DNA of 42,347 nucleotides from Thiocystis violacea (GTDB lineage: Bacteria; Pseudomonadota; Gammaproteobacteria; Chromatiales; Chromatiaceae), in the NCBI RefSeq assembly GCF_016583565.1, contig NZ_NRRF01000046.1, positions 1 through 42,347 on the forward strand, given 5' to 3'. A program made the translations under genes and the position numbers. Of this stretch, positions 6,579 to 13,992 are shown piece by piece. Position 1 is the stretch's first letter. Every line of letters starts with the position of its first letter. The notes beneath the pieces are model-generated. The model was not told the DNA's origin, ran no database searches, and saw nothing but the letters and a program-made list of their open reading frames with translations.

Positions 6579-7172
6579 GTGAACGCGCAGGCTGTCCACA
6601 CGACAAGACGACGCGTACTCGTCGCCGCCACCAGTCTGGTCGGCGCGATGGGCGCGGGCTTTGCCTTGGTCCCATTCGTCGCCTCCATGAATCCCAGTGC
6701 CCGAGCGCGGGCCGCCGGGGCGCCGGTCGAGGCGGAGATCGGCAAGCTGGAGCCGGGCGCCTTGCTGCGCGTCAAATGGCGCGGGAAACCCGTTTGGGTC
6801 GTGCATCGCACCCCGGCGATGCTCGCCTCCCTGGCGAGCAACGACCACAAGCTGGTCGATCCGACTTCCCAAGTGCCGCAGCAACCGGCGTATTGCCAGA
6901 ACCCGGCCCGCTCCATCAAGCCCGAGTATCTGGTCGCGATCGGCATCTGCACCCACCTCGGCTGCTCACCGACCTACCGCCCGGAAGTCGCCCCCGAGGA
7001 TCTGGGCGCCGAGTGGAAGGGCGGCTTCCATTGCCCCTGCCACGGATCACGCTTCGATCTCGCGGCGCGCGTCTTCAAGAACGTGCCCGCACCGACCAAT
7101 CTGGTGATCCCGAAGCATACCTATCTCAACGCGACGACCCTCTTGATCGGTGAGGACGGCGCCGCCGCCTGA
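6579..7172 (+). CDS. Rieske iron-sulfur protein (PetA-like), orphan
   Basis: The 197-residue protein resembles the Rieske subunit of the cytochrome bc1 complex, which passes electrons from quinol to cytochrome c1 at the periplasmic face. A twin-arginine-like start (RRRVLVAATSLVGAMGAGFA, residues 10-29) provides the Tat signal and single membrane anchor. The [2Fe-2S] ligand motifs are C124-T-H126-L-G-C129 and C152-P-C154-H155; C129 and C154 are placed to form the stabilising disulfide. The GTG start at 6579 was chosen for the AGGAG 10 bases upstream and the fit to PetA length. No cytochrome b or c1 gene follows; the gene leads the Mrp/NifX cluster instead. It could serve a bc1 complex encoded elsewhere or a separate sulfur-linked electron chain. 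Confidence 0.85.
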   Translation: MNAQAVHTTRRRVLVAATSLVGAMGAGFALVPFVASMNPSARARAAGAPVEAEIGKLEPGALLRVKWRGKPVWVVHRTPAMLASLASNDHKLVDPTSQVPQQPAYCQNPARSIKPEYLVAIGICTHLGCSPTYRPEVAPEDLGAEWKGGFHCPCHGSRFDLAARVFKNVPAPTNLVIPKHTYLNATTLLIGEDGAAA

Positions 7173-7278
7173 GGCCCGCCGAAGCACACCGCGGCCTGCC
7201 CATGATCGCGAGTGGACAGGCGGCTGAAGTCACTTGCAGCAAGGCCGATGTCAGGCAACGCGGCCTGGAGAGAACAGC

Positions 7279-8013
7279 ATGCCGAACAAAGACGGAACAG
7301 GTCCGAACGGTCAAGGTCAACGCCAGGGTCGTGGCCAAGGCGGTGGTCGAGGACGGGGCGCCGGACAGGGGAAGGCCAGCGCCCAGAGCGGCCGTGGCCG
7401 CGGTGCTGGCGGATGCCGCCAGGGTTCGGGCGCGGGCGCCAACCAAGGGGCGTCCTGGATGCACGCGTCGCTCAACGAGCTGCGCACCCTGATCCAGCGC
7501 CTGACGGAGCGGCTGGATGCGGCCGGCTCGGATTCAACCAGCTCGGATTCAACCAGCTCGGATTCAACCAGGTCGGATTCAACCAGCTCGGATTCAACCA
7601 GGTCGGATTCAACCAAGTCAGACATCGGGAGACCATCACCCATGAAGCTCGCCATCTCCATCGCAGGTCAATCGCTCGACTCACCCTTCGACGCCCGCTT
7701 CGGGCGCGCGGAGTCCTTCTGTCTGGTAGACACGGACACCGGTGCCTGGACGACCCACGCCAATCCGGCGCAGTCGGCCTCGGGCGGGGCGGGCGTGCAG
7801 GCCGCGCAGTTCGTCGCCAAACTCGGTGCACAGGCGGTCGTGAGCGGCGCCTATGGCCCCAAGGCCTATGACACTCTGTCGGCGGCGAACATCCAACGCC
7901 TCCTCGCGCCGGGCAAGGATGCCTGCAGCGCCGCCGATATCCTGGCGTCGTTCACGGCGGGGCAGCTGATCCCTGCCGATGGCGCGAGCCACGGCGGACA
8001 TCACGGGGGCTAG
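7279..8013 (+). CDS. Gly-rich / NifX-like fusion protein with SDSTS repeat linker
   Basis: The 244-residue protein has three parts. Residues 1-60 are Gly/Arg/Gln-rich, beginning MPNKDGTGPNGQGQ like the small DUF5320-type proteins found beside NifX-like genes. Residues 61-113 hold a short helix (LNELRTLIQRLTERL) and then six SDSTS/SDSTR repeats. Residues 121-235 are a dinitrogenase-cofactor-type (NifX/NifB C-terminal) domain: MKLAISIAGQSLDSPFDARF, then GAGVQAAQFVAKLGAQAVVSG. Such domains bind Fe-S or metal-cofactor precursors. GGAGAG lies ahead of the ATG at 7279. An internal ATG at 7642 with GGGAG upstream could also give a stand-alone NifX-like protein. The C-terminus HGGHHGG may bind metal. 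Confidence 0.78.
   Translation: MPNKDGTGPNGQGQRQGRGQGGGRGRGAGQGKASAQSGRGRGAGGCRQGSGAGANQGASWMHASLNELRTLIQRLTERLDAAGSDSTSSDSTSSDSTRSDSTSSDSTRSDSTKSDIGRPSPMKLAISIAGQSLDSPFDARFGRAESFCLVDTDTGAWTTHANPAQSASGGAGVQAAQFVAKLGAQAVVSGAYGPKAYDTLSAANIQRLLAPGKDACSAADILASFTAGQLIPADGASHGGHHGG
7527..7616 (+). repeat. In-frame 15-bp minisatellite, six units
   Basis: Six tandem copies of CTCGGATTCAACCAG (units 4 and 6 begin GTCGG; the last ends in CAA) encode the SDSTS/R/K linker between the two domains of the NifX-like fusion. The 15-bp unit keeps the reading frame, so copy number could change linker length without breaking the gene. Confidence 0.95.
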
Positions 8014-8018
8014 TGGCA

Positions 8019-8897
8019 ATGCGCATCGTCGTTGCCAGCGGCAAGGGCGGCACGGGTAAGACCACCGTCGCCACCAGCCTGGCGCGTGTCGCCGCGGAAC
8101 GCGACCGAGTCCGCTTTCTCGATTGTGACGTGGAGGCGCCCAATGCCGCCCTCTTCCTGCATCCCGTCCTGGACAGCCATCGGGAGGTCGGCATCCGCGT
8201 CCCACGGGTGGACGCGGATGCCTGCACCTACTGCGGCCGCTGCGCCGAGGTCTGCCAGTTCAACGCCATTGCCGTGGTCGGCCAGAAGACGCTGGTCTTC
8301 GACGATCTCTGTCACGGCTGCGGCAGTTGCACCTGGAACTGCCCGGAGCAGGCGATCAGCGAGCAGCTTGCCGTCACCGGGGTGATCGACAGCGGCCAGA
8401 CCGCCGAGGGCATCGCCTTCGCGCAGGGCGTGATGAACGTCGGGCAGACGATGGGCGTGCCCATCCTGCGCGAGCTCAAGCAATGGACCGCGGCACCGCC
8501 GCCCGTCGGCCATGACCTGCGCGGTCGCGCCCTCGAGATCCGCGATGCCCCGCCCGGCGCCTCCTGCCCGGTGGTGGAGACCATGCGCGGGGCGGATTTC
8601 GTGCTGCTGGTGACCGAGCCGACGCCTTTCGGCCTGCACGATCTCAAGCAGGTGGTCGCGATCGCCCGTGAGCTGGGACTGCCGGCCGGGGTCGTGATCA
8701 ACCGCGACGGCATCGGCGACGACGCGGTCGCTGCCTATTGCGCCGAGAGCGACCTGCCGATCCTGCTGCGCATCCCGATGGAGCGACGCATCGCCGAGGC
8801 CATCGCCAGCGGTCAGCCCCTGGTGGAGGCCGAGCCGCGGTATCGACCCGAATTCCAGACCCTCCTGGAGCACATCGTCGCCGGGGTGAACGCATGA
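8019..8897 (+). CDS. Ferredoxin-containing MinD/Mrp-type P-loop ATPase, paralogue 1
   Basis: The 292-residue cytosolic protein belongs to the MinD-superfamily ATPases with an inserted ferredoxin domain (COG1149 type). The deviant Walker A motif is SGKGGTGKTT (residues 7-16). Two [4Fe-4S] sites follow: C69, C72, C75, C79 and C98, C101, C104, C108. The back half carries the GASCPVVETMRGADFVLLVTEP region of the ATPase fold. Relatives carry or insert metal clusters, and pairs of these genes next to NifX-like genes are common in anaerobes; the client is unknown. ATG at 8019 is taken as the start; a GTG at 8013 overlaps the preceding stop. The next gene overlaps by ATGA, so the two paralogues are translationally coupled. 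Confidence 0.9.
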   Translation: MRIVVASGKGGTGKTTVATSLARVAAERDRVRFLDCDVEAPNAALFLHPVLDSHREVGIRVPRVDADACTYCGRCAEVCQFNAIAVVGQKTLVFDDLCHGCGSCTWNCPEQAISEQLAVTGVIDSGQTAEGIAFAQGVMNVGQTMGVPILRELKQWTAAPPPVGHDLRGRALEIRDAPPGASCPVVETMRGADFVLLVTEPTPFGLHDLKQVVAIARELGLPAGVVINRDGIGDDAVAAYCAESDLPILLRIPMERRIAEAIASGQPLVEAEPRYRPEFQTLLEHIVAGVNA

Positions 8898-9808
8898 AAC
8901 AGCTCGTCATCCTCAGTGGCAAGGGCGGTACCGGCAAGACCAGTGTGACAGCCGCCTTCGCCCACCTCGCCTCGCAGGGACCCTTCGCCGATCGGATCCT
9001 CTTGGCCGACGCCGATGTGGACGCGGCCAACCTGGAGCTCGTCCTGCAACCGCGCAGGCTCGACACCCGTCCGTTCAGCGGGGGACAGGTCGCCGTGATC
9101 GACGCCGACATCTGCATGACCTGCGGCGACTGCGAGTCCGTCTGCCGTTTCGATGCCATCGCCGAGATGGATGGGCGTTTCGTCGTCGACCCCATCGCCT
9201 GTGACGGCTGTGCCGCCTGCGTCTATCAGTGCCCCGCCGAGGGGATTCACATGGAGGAGCAGACGGTCGGCGAAGTTGCGGTGTCCGAGAGCCGCTACGG
9301 CCCACTTCATCATGCCCATCTCTATCCGGGACAGGAAAACTCCGGCAAGCTGGTCACCCAGGTCAAAGAACGCGCCCGTCAACAGGCGCTGGACGAGTCG
9401 CGCCAATTGGTGCTGGTGGATGGACCGCCCGGCATCGGCTGCCCGGTCATTGCCGCCGTCTCCGGCGCCGACCTGGCGCTGCTGGTCACCGAGCCGACGG
9501 TCTCCGGCATCCATGATCTGCGTCGCGCCCTGCAGACCGTCCAGCACTTTGGCGTGCCGGCGCTGGTCTGCATCAATAAGGCCGACGTCTATCCCAAGGG
9601 CGCGCAAGACATCGAAGCTGACTGCCTTGCAAACGGAATCAACGCGATCGGTCAGATCCCATTTGATTTAAGCATCGCGAGCGCCATGGTCGCGGGCGAG
9701 GCAGTGACCGCCTACCGCCCGGACGCCCCCGCCAGTCTCGCCCTGACGGCCCTGTGGGAGCGCGTGGTCACCTGCCTGATAGCGCCCGACGCGACACCTG
9801 ACACCTGA
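8894..9808 (+). CDS. Ferredoxin-containing MinD/Mrp-type P-loop ATPase, paralogue 2
   Basis: The 304-residue partner of the preceding gene shares its layout. Walker A is SGKGGTGKTS (8-17). Ferredoxin cysteines are C74, C77, C80, C84 and C103, C106, C109, C113. DGPPGIGCPVIAAVSGADLA is the later ATPase segment, with a cysteine that is also conserved in the paralogue. Its ATG overlaps the upstream stop (ATGA). The pair probably forms a heterodimer that binds or transfers Fe-S clusters (inference from coupling and shared architecture). The last codons and the TGA stop are formed by a three-unit heptamer repeat (9794-9814), so the C-terminus ATPDT appears recently altered by repeat DNA. Confidence 0.9.
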   Translation: MKQLVILSGKGGTGKTSVTAAFAHLASQGPFADRILLADADVDAANLELVLQPRRLDTRPFSGGQVAVIDADICMTCGDCESVCRFDAIAEMDGRFVVDPIACDGCAACVYQCPAEGIHMEEQTVGEVAVSESRYGPLHHAHLYPGQENSGKLVTQVKERARQQALDESRQLVLVDGPPGIGCPVIAAVSGADLALLVTEPTVSGIHDLRRALQTVQHFGVPALVCINKADVYPKGAQDIEADCLANGINAIGQIPFDLSIASAMVAGEAVTAYRPDAPASLALTALWERVVTCLIAPDATPDT

Positions 9809-9814
9809 CACCTG
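9794..9814 (+). repeat. Heptamer array ACACCTG x3
   Basis: Three exact tandem ACACCTG units (the CTGACAC rotation) end the second Mrp-type gene and supply its stop codon. The unit belongs to the same CTGMCMM heptamer family seen at 31182, 42137 and 42327. Confidence 0.85.
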
Positions 9815-9845
9815 ACCAACCCAAACGAAAACCAGGAGCTTTGCC

Positions 9846-10217
9846 ATGAAGATCGCCATTACCGCCGAAACCAGCCAGGGACTCGACAGCCAGGTCGCCC
9901 AACACTTCGGCCATGCCCCCTACTTCATCTTGGTGGACATCGAAGACGGCGCGGTGACCGCGACGCAAGACATCGCCAACCCCTTTGCCGAGGCCCATGA
10001 GCCGGGTCAGATTCCCACCTTCATCAAGCAGCAGAACGCCGAGGTCATGCTCAGTGGCGGCATGGGCGGACGCGCCATCGAGTTCTTCCGAGAGGCCGGC
10101 ATCAAGACAGCGACCGGGGCAACCGGCACGGTGCGCGAGTCGCTGGAGCGTTATCTCGGCGGCACCCTCACCGCCGCCGCGCCCTGCGCCGAGAGCGTGG
10201 CGCACGGTCACGGCTAA
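9846..10217 (+). CDS. NifX/NifB-C-terminal-like cofactor-binding protein
   Basis: This 123-residue protein is a single dinitrogenase iron-molybdenum cofactor biosynthesis domain. It starts MKIAITAETSQGLDSQVAQHF and includes GRAIEFFREAGIKTATGATGTV near residues 76-97. Such small proteins bind Fe-S or Fe-Mo precursors; many occur outside nitrogenase operons, as here, next to ferredoxin-MinD ATPases. A good AGGAG site precedes the ATG. The C-terminal CAESVAHGHG holds a cysteine and two histidines that could bind metal (inference). Molybdenum or nitrogenase involvement cannot be claimed from this context. Confidence 0.88.
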   Translation: MKIAITAETSQGLDSQVAQHFGHAPYFILVDIEDGAVTATQDIANPFAEAHEPGQIPTFIKQQNAEVMLSGGMGGRAIEFFREAGIKTATGATGTVRESLERYLGGTLTAAAPCAESVAHGHG

Positions 10218-10310
10218 CGCACCCCAAGGTTGAGTCAGCGCGGGCGCAACCTCCTGCCCCATCCGGGATGGTGTGACCACAGCTGATGTCTAGCGATTGG
10301 ACCGATGTAC

Positions 10311-10343
10311 GAGGCCCAATGAAACGGCGCATGTTGGGCCTTC
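10311..10343. other. Stem-loop after the NifX-like gene
   Basis: AGGCCCAA at 10312-10319 pairs with TTGGGCCTT at about 10334-10342 around a ~14-base loop. It lies in the 304-bp gap between the NifX-like gene and the CoA-disulfide reductase. No T-run follows, so it is not a typical intrinsic terminator; it may act on mRNA stability. The gap otherwise shows no gene. Confidence 0.35.
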
Positions 10344-10521
10344 GAAAGTCGGCCCAACTTTCTGCGGAAGCCGGCCGGCGCGCATCACCGTTGATCGCAC
10401 TCCCTCCGGTCTGGCGCTTACGCCCTCTCCAAGGTCCACACAAGATTCAGGGGGCCACTGGTTTCGCCCCCGCCCTTCAACGCCGGATCCGATCGACCGG
10501 ATCCACTTTCAGGATGCCCCT

Positions 10522-12225
10522 ATGTCAGCAAAACCCCTCAAGATCCTGGTCATTGGCGGCTCCGCCGCCGGCCCGAAAGCCGCCGCCAAGGCCCGCCGTT
10601 TGGACGAGCACGCCTCGATCACCATCATTCAGAAGGAAGCCGATCTGTCGATGGCCTCCTGCGGTTACCCCTACTATGTCGGTGGGGTCTTCGATGACCG
10701 CAATCAGCTCATCTGCACCCCGGCCGGGATCGTGCGCGATCCCAATTTCTTCGAGAAGGCGAAGGGGATCGAGGCGCTGGTGCAAACCGAGGCCATCGCC
10801 ATCGACCGCGCGGCCCGCACCGTCACCTGCAAACATCTGCCGAGCGGCGAGACACGCACCCTGGCCTACGACAAGCTGGTGATCGCAACGGGCGCGACCC
10901 CGCTCCGCCCGCCGGTGCCGGGCATCGAGCTGGAGGGTATCCATCACCTGCAATCGCTGGGCGATGCCGATGCGCTCCGCAAGATTCGCGACGAACGCCA
11001 GGTCCGCCACGCCGTCATCGTCGGCGGCGGTCTGATCGGCTTCGAGGTCTGCGAGGCACTGCGTCTGGCCGACATTCGGACCACGGTCGTCGAAAAGACG
11101 GATCGAATCCTGCCCTTCCTCGATCCCGACCTCGCCAAGCTGGTCGAGAACTATGTCCGCACCCATGGCGCCGACATCATCACCGGCAATGGCGTCGCGG
11201 CCTTCCTCGGGGAGGGCGGACAGCTCACCGCGGTGAAGCTCGAAAATGGCACCGAACTGCCCTGCGAACTGGCGGTGGTGGCGATCGGGGTGCGGCCGAA
11301 CATCGCGCTGGCACAGGCGGCCGGGCTCAAGATCGGGGGGCAAGGCGGCATCAAGGTCGATGAATTCATGCAGACCTCGGACCCCGACATCTACGCCGCC
11401 GGCGATTGCGTGGAATGCACCTCGCTCATCACCGGCGACAAGGTCCGCGCGCCCTATGGGGATCTTGCCAATCTACAGGGCCGGGTCATCGGACAGAATC
11501 TGATCAACCCCGGCAGCGCAACCTTTCCCGGCATCACCCAGACCGGCATCTGCAAGATCTTCGACTACGGGGTCGGCTTCACCGGCCTGAGCGCCAGCGA
11601 GGCGCGCCAGCGGGGCATGACAGACATCGAGACGGCGACCGTCTCCGGACTCGACATCCCCGGCTATATGAAGGGCCAGCTGCTCATCAGCAAGATGATC
11701 GCGGACCGCAAGAGCGGCCGCGTGCTGGGCTTTCAGTGCATCGGCCCCGGCGATGTCAGCAAGCGCGTGGCGACGGTCGCCATGGCCATCCGCGGCAAAC
11801 TGACCATCGAGGATCTGGGCAACGCGGACCTCCCCTATGCCCCCCCCTACTCGCTGGCACTCGATCACGTCATCGTCTCGGCGCATGTGCTTGAGAACAA
11901 GGTGCTCGGACGCCTGAAGGGGCTCTCGGTCAGCGAGGTCAAGGAGCGGGTCGATGCGGGCGCCGACTGCTTCATCATCGATAGCCGCACGCCCCAGGAG
12001 TTCGAGGAAGAACGCCTTGGTATCGGCGAGCATCTGATTCCGCAGGGGGCACTGCGCGGACGGCTGGCTGAGCTGCCGCGGGACAAGGACGCGGAGATCA
12101 TCCTCTACTGCAAGATCTCCCTGCGCGGTTACGAGTGCGCGGCGATCTTGGAGGGGCATGGCTGGCGCAACGTCAAGGTCATGGAAGGCGGCGTCGTCGC
12201 CTGGCCCTATCCGCGCGAGAAATAG
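10522..12225 (+). CDS. CoA-disulfide reductase-like flavoprotein with C-terminal rhodanese domain
   Basis: The 567-residue protein has an FAD-binding Rossmann motif (IGGSAAG, 11-17). The single redox-active cysteine is C47 in SMASCGYPYYVGG, the signature of CoA-disulfide reductase and NAD(P)H:polysulfide/persulfide reductases. An NAD-binding GGGLIGFE segment and the usual dimerisation domain (about 330-450) follow. Residues ~470-565 form a rhodanese domain with its active loop C530-KISL-R535. Fused enzymes of this kind reduce CoA persulfide, polysulfide or CoA disulfide, and the rhodanese carries the sulfane sulfur. Lying beside Fe-S ATPases, it could manage sulfane sulfur for cluster assembly or sulfur oxidation (inference). 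The ATG at 10522 begins the conserved N-terminus; 75 upstream in-frame codons look non-coding. Confidence 0.9.
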   Translation: MSAKPLKILVIGGSAAGPKAAAKARRLDEHASITIIQKEADLSMASCGYPYYVGGVFDDRNQLICTPAGIVRDPNFFEKAKGIEALVQTEAIAIDRAARTVTCKHLPSGETRTLAYDKLVIATGATPLRPPVPGIELEGIHHLQSLGDADALRKIRDERQVRHAVIVGGGLIGFEVCEALRLADIRTTVVEKTDRILPFLDPDLAKLVENYVRTHGADIITGNGVAAFLGEGGQLTAVKLENGTELPCELAVVAIGVRPNIALAQAAGLKIGGQGGIKVDEFMQTSDPDIYAAGDCVECTSLITGDKVRAPYGDLANLQGRVIGQNLINPGSATFPGITQTGICKIFDYGVGFTGLSASEARQRGMTDIETATVSGLDIPGYMKGQLLISKMIADRKSGRVLGFQCIGPGDVSKRVATVAMAIRGKLTIEDLGNADLPYAPPYSLALDHVIVSAHVLENKVLGRLKGLSVSEVKERVDAGADCFIIDSRTPQEFEEERLGIGEHLIPQGALRGRLAELPRDKDAEIILYCKISLRGYECAAILEGHGWRNVKVMEGGVVAWPYPREK

Positions 12226-12232
12226 ACCGCTC

Positions 12233-12263
12233 GGTGGTGGATCAGCAACGCCGATCCACCACC
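12233..12263. repeat. Strong REP-like hairpin
   Basis: GGTGGTGGATC and GATCCACCACC form a perfect 11-bp stem with a 9-base loop, 8 bases after the CoA-disulfide reductase stop. There is no T-run, so it is more likely a REP-type palindrome that protects the mRNA 3' end than an intrinsic terminator. Confidence 0.6.
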
Positions 12264-12488
12264 CTCCCATTCGCTCCCGGTCGCTCGACCGTCGAGCATC
12301 AGCCCAGCCTCGCCGCCGTCAGCCATCAGCCTCCAGTTCAATGACGATTGGTCCGTGCGTCGCACTGGTCTCGGCCTTTTCGAGCTTGGCCTGACCCAAG
12401 TCATGCCTCGGCGCGGCGCCAGCCGTGGAATCAGTACGAGTCGATATGCTTATAGAGGGACTGATCGTCAACGAACAGGAGGTGCGAC

Positions 12489-12983
12489 ATGATGCGTCGA
12501 CTCATCTTGGCGGCGATGGTCTTCGGCCTCACGACGGCACCATCGAGCCTCTGGTCCTATGACAGCGCACTGGCCGCAAGCTACGCGCGGCTGTTCAGCC
12601 CAGCCGTGGGCGCGCAGGCCGGCAAGGCACTGCATCTGATGACGGCGAAAGCCATGGTGGACAAGATCAACGCGGGCGAGTCCATGATCATCCTGGACGT
12701 GCGGACACCCGCCGAAACCAAGATCTTCACCGGCACGCTGCCGGGCAGCCTGGCAATTCCGCTGAACAGGCTGTTCACCGACGAGAACCTCGCACGGATC
12801 CCCACCAACCAACCTGTGATCGTGCTCTGCAAGTCCGGCATCCGGGCCGCCGCGGCCGGAACGGCATTGCGTCACATTGGCTTCGACAAGGTGTTCATCC
12901 TGAAAGGCGGCTTCAAGGCATTGGCGGACTATCTGGATGCCAGGACCGCGAATGCACCACCGGTCACGCCAACGCCGAGATAA
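12489..12983 (+). CDS. Periplasmic rhodanese-like sulfurtransferase
   Basis: The 164-residue protein has an N-terminal signal peptide (about 1-30, ending ALA-A) and a single rhodanese domain (about 50-150). The domain carries the LDVRTPAE segment and the active-site loop C114-KSGI-R119. It would bind sulfane sulfur as a persulfide in the periplasm, which suits an organism that oxidises reduced sulfur outside the cytoplasm. AGGAGG lies just ahead of the ATG; a second ATG follows immediately. It stands 263 bp after the reductase-rhodanese gene on the same strand and may be its own transcript. Confidence 0.88.
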   Translation: MMRRLILAAMVFGLTTAPSSLWSYDSALAASYARLFSPAVGAQAGKALHLMTAKAMVDKINAGESMIILDVRTPAETKIFTGTLPGSLAIPLNRLFTDENLARIPTNQPVIVLCKSGIRAAAAGTALRHIGFDKVFILKGGFKALADYLDARTANAPPVTPTPR

Positions 12984-13427
12984 ACGCGGCTCACGACCAA
13001 GGGGCTGAACACCCCGCTCAGCCCACGGGCTTGAGGCACCGAAACAGCTCCCGGCGCGCGATCCCGTAGGATGGGCAAAGCCCTGGCGATACGCTTCTTT
13101 CGGAGTGCCGAGGATCGAGGGCGTGCCCATCATCCCAACTCAGCGTCTTGCGCGATGGGCACGTCCGTCTGGCGTCGAGGCGAGGCGCGAGCCCAGAGCG
13201 TGGACTTTGCCCATCCTACCGCTCTACCGATCCGGGTCTCTTTGGTAAGGTCATTTCCGGAAATCGCCTTACGTGGCGAGGAGCCTGTCGAACCGAGAGG
13301 AAGAGAAGCGCCGACGTAGCACGATCTCCTGACCTTGCTCATCCCGCTGCTGGTCTGGGAATTCGTCTTGGCTGGGTCGCACATGGCTGGCTCGGGGATC
13401 GGCTTGCCCCCTCCCGTCGCCGCCGCA
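12984..13427. other. Intergenic region with second dispersed repeat
   Basis: No gene is supported. The stretch holds repeat copy 2 (13065-13268) and then ~160 bases with no recognisable feature before the convergent secreted-protein gene. Confidence 0.5.
13065..13268 (+). repeat. Dispersed ~200-bp palindromic repeat, copy 2
   Basis: This copy matches 5626-5824 over its full length, with scattered substitutions and small indels. It starts CGTAGGATGGGCAAAGCCCT and ends TCATTTCCGGAAATCGCC. It keeps the paired GGATGGGCAA/TTGCCCATCC outer arms, and TTTCCGGAAA at its end forms a perfect palindrome. Confidence 0.75.
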
Positions 13428-13943
13428 TCACTCGCAGGGCTTGAAGAAGGCGTTGCCCATGGCCTCGCGGCACTGATCGGCGCTCGTGTCCTGGGTCCGC
13501 GTGGCTGAGTCGCCGCGCAACGCCTCTTTCGCCAGATCCACCAGCTCGTTGGCGAGGCGGCAGGGCTCGGAGGTGCTGCAGCGAAAGTCCTTGCCGCACA
13601 CCCGATCCACCAGTTCGTAGCAGGGCGAGGAGTCGGGAAGCACGGCCCGCGGCGTCCGTGGTCCCCAGGTCTGGATCATGTCCTGGTTGGGAACGGCCGT
13701 GCCGTCGCGAACGATCACCACGGATCCATCCTCAAGTCGATGGGTACCATCCCAGAGCGGCGCCCGATGGCCGTTCTCGGTCCGCCAGGCGCGATGCGTC
13801 GATGGATCGACCTCCACGTCAGAGCCATCTTGCAGCCTCCCGCGCCAGTCGGCGCCGATCGCCGGCGCGGCGCAAAGCCAGGCGACCAGGCCCGACAGGC
13901 AGCTCAATGCCAACACAGATCTTGACCGATGAGCGAACGGCAC
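13428..13943 (-). CDS. Secreted hypothetical protein with cysteine-rich C-terminus
   Basis: The 171-residue protein is not a family I recognise. It has a signal peptide (about 1-31, hydrophobic VLALSCLSGLVAWLCAAPAIG, ending before ADWRG). A short beta-rich part follows (DGSDVEVDPSTHRAWR...LEDGSVVIVRDG, about 38-83). The C-terminal half holds six cysteines, which suggests disulfides in the periplasm. The start is a GTG with GGGAGG six bases upstream. It lies downstream of the PqiA-like gene on the same strand, 38 bp away, so the two may be cotranscribed. Confidence 0.65.
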   Translation of the reverse strand: MPFAHRSRSVLALSCLSGLVAWLCAAPAIGADWRGRLQDGSDVEVDPSTHRAWRTENGHRAPLWDGTHRLEDGSVVIVRDGTAVPNQDMIQTWGPRTPRAVLPDSSPCYELVDRVCGKDFRCSTSEPCRLANELVDLAKEALRGDSATRTQDTSADQCREAMGNAFFKPCE

Positions 13944-13960
13944 GCGCGCCTCCCATGATC

Positions 13961-13992
13961 GGATGTCAGTTCGGATGGATGTCAGTTCGGAT
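13961..13992. repeat. Exact 16-bp tandem duplication at a gene end
   Basis: GGATGTCAGTTCGGAT occurs twice back to back (13961-13976, 13977-13992). The duplication contains the last codons and the TGA stop of the PqiA-like gene, followed by a second copy of the stop-bearing segment. Confidence 0.9.

Noticed and set aside
7527..7616. CRISPR array
   Set aside because: The 15-bp units are directly adjacent without spacers and are in frame within a gene.
12233..12263. Intrinsic terminator after the CoA-disulfide reductase gene
   Set aside because: The stem is strong but no T-run follows on either strand; listed as a REP-like hairpin instead.
5897..12983. Nitrogenase (nif) gene cluster
   Set aside because: NifX-like domains alone do not show nitrogen fixation; no nifHDK, nifB or nifEN is present and such domains are common outside nif regions.
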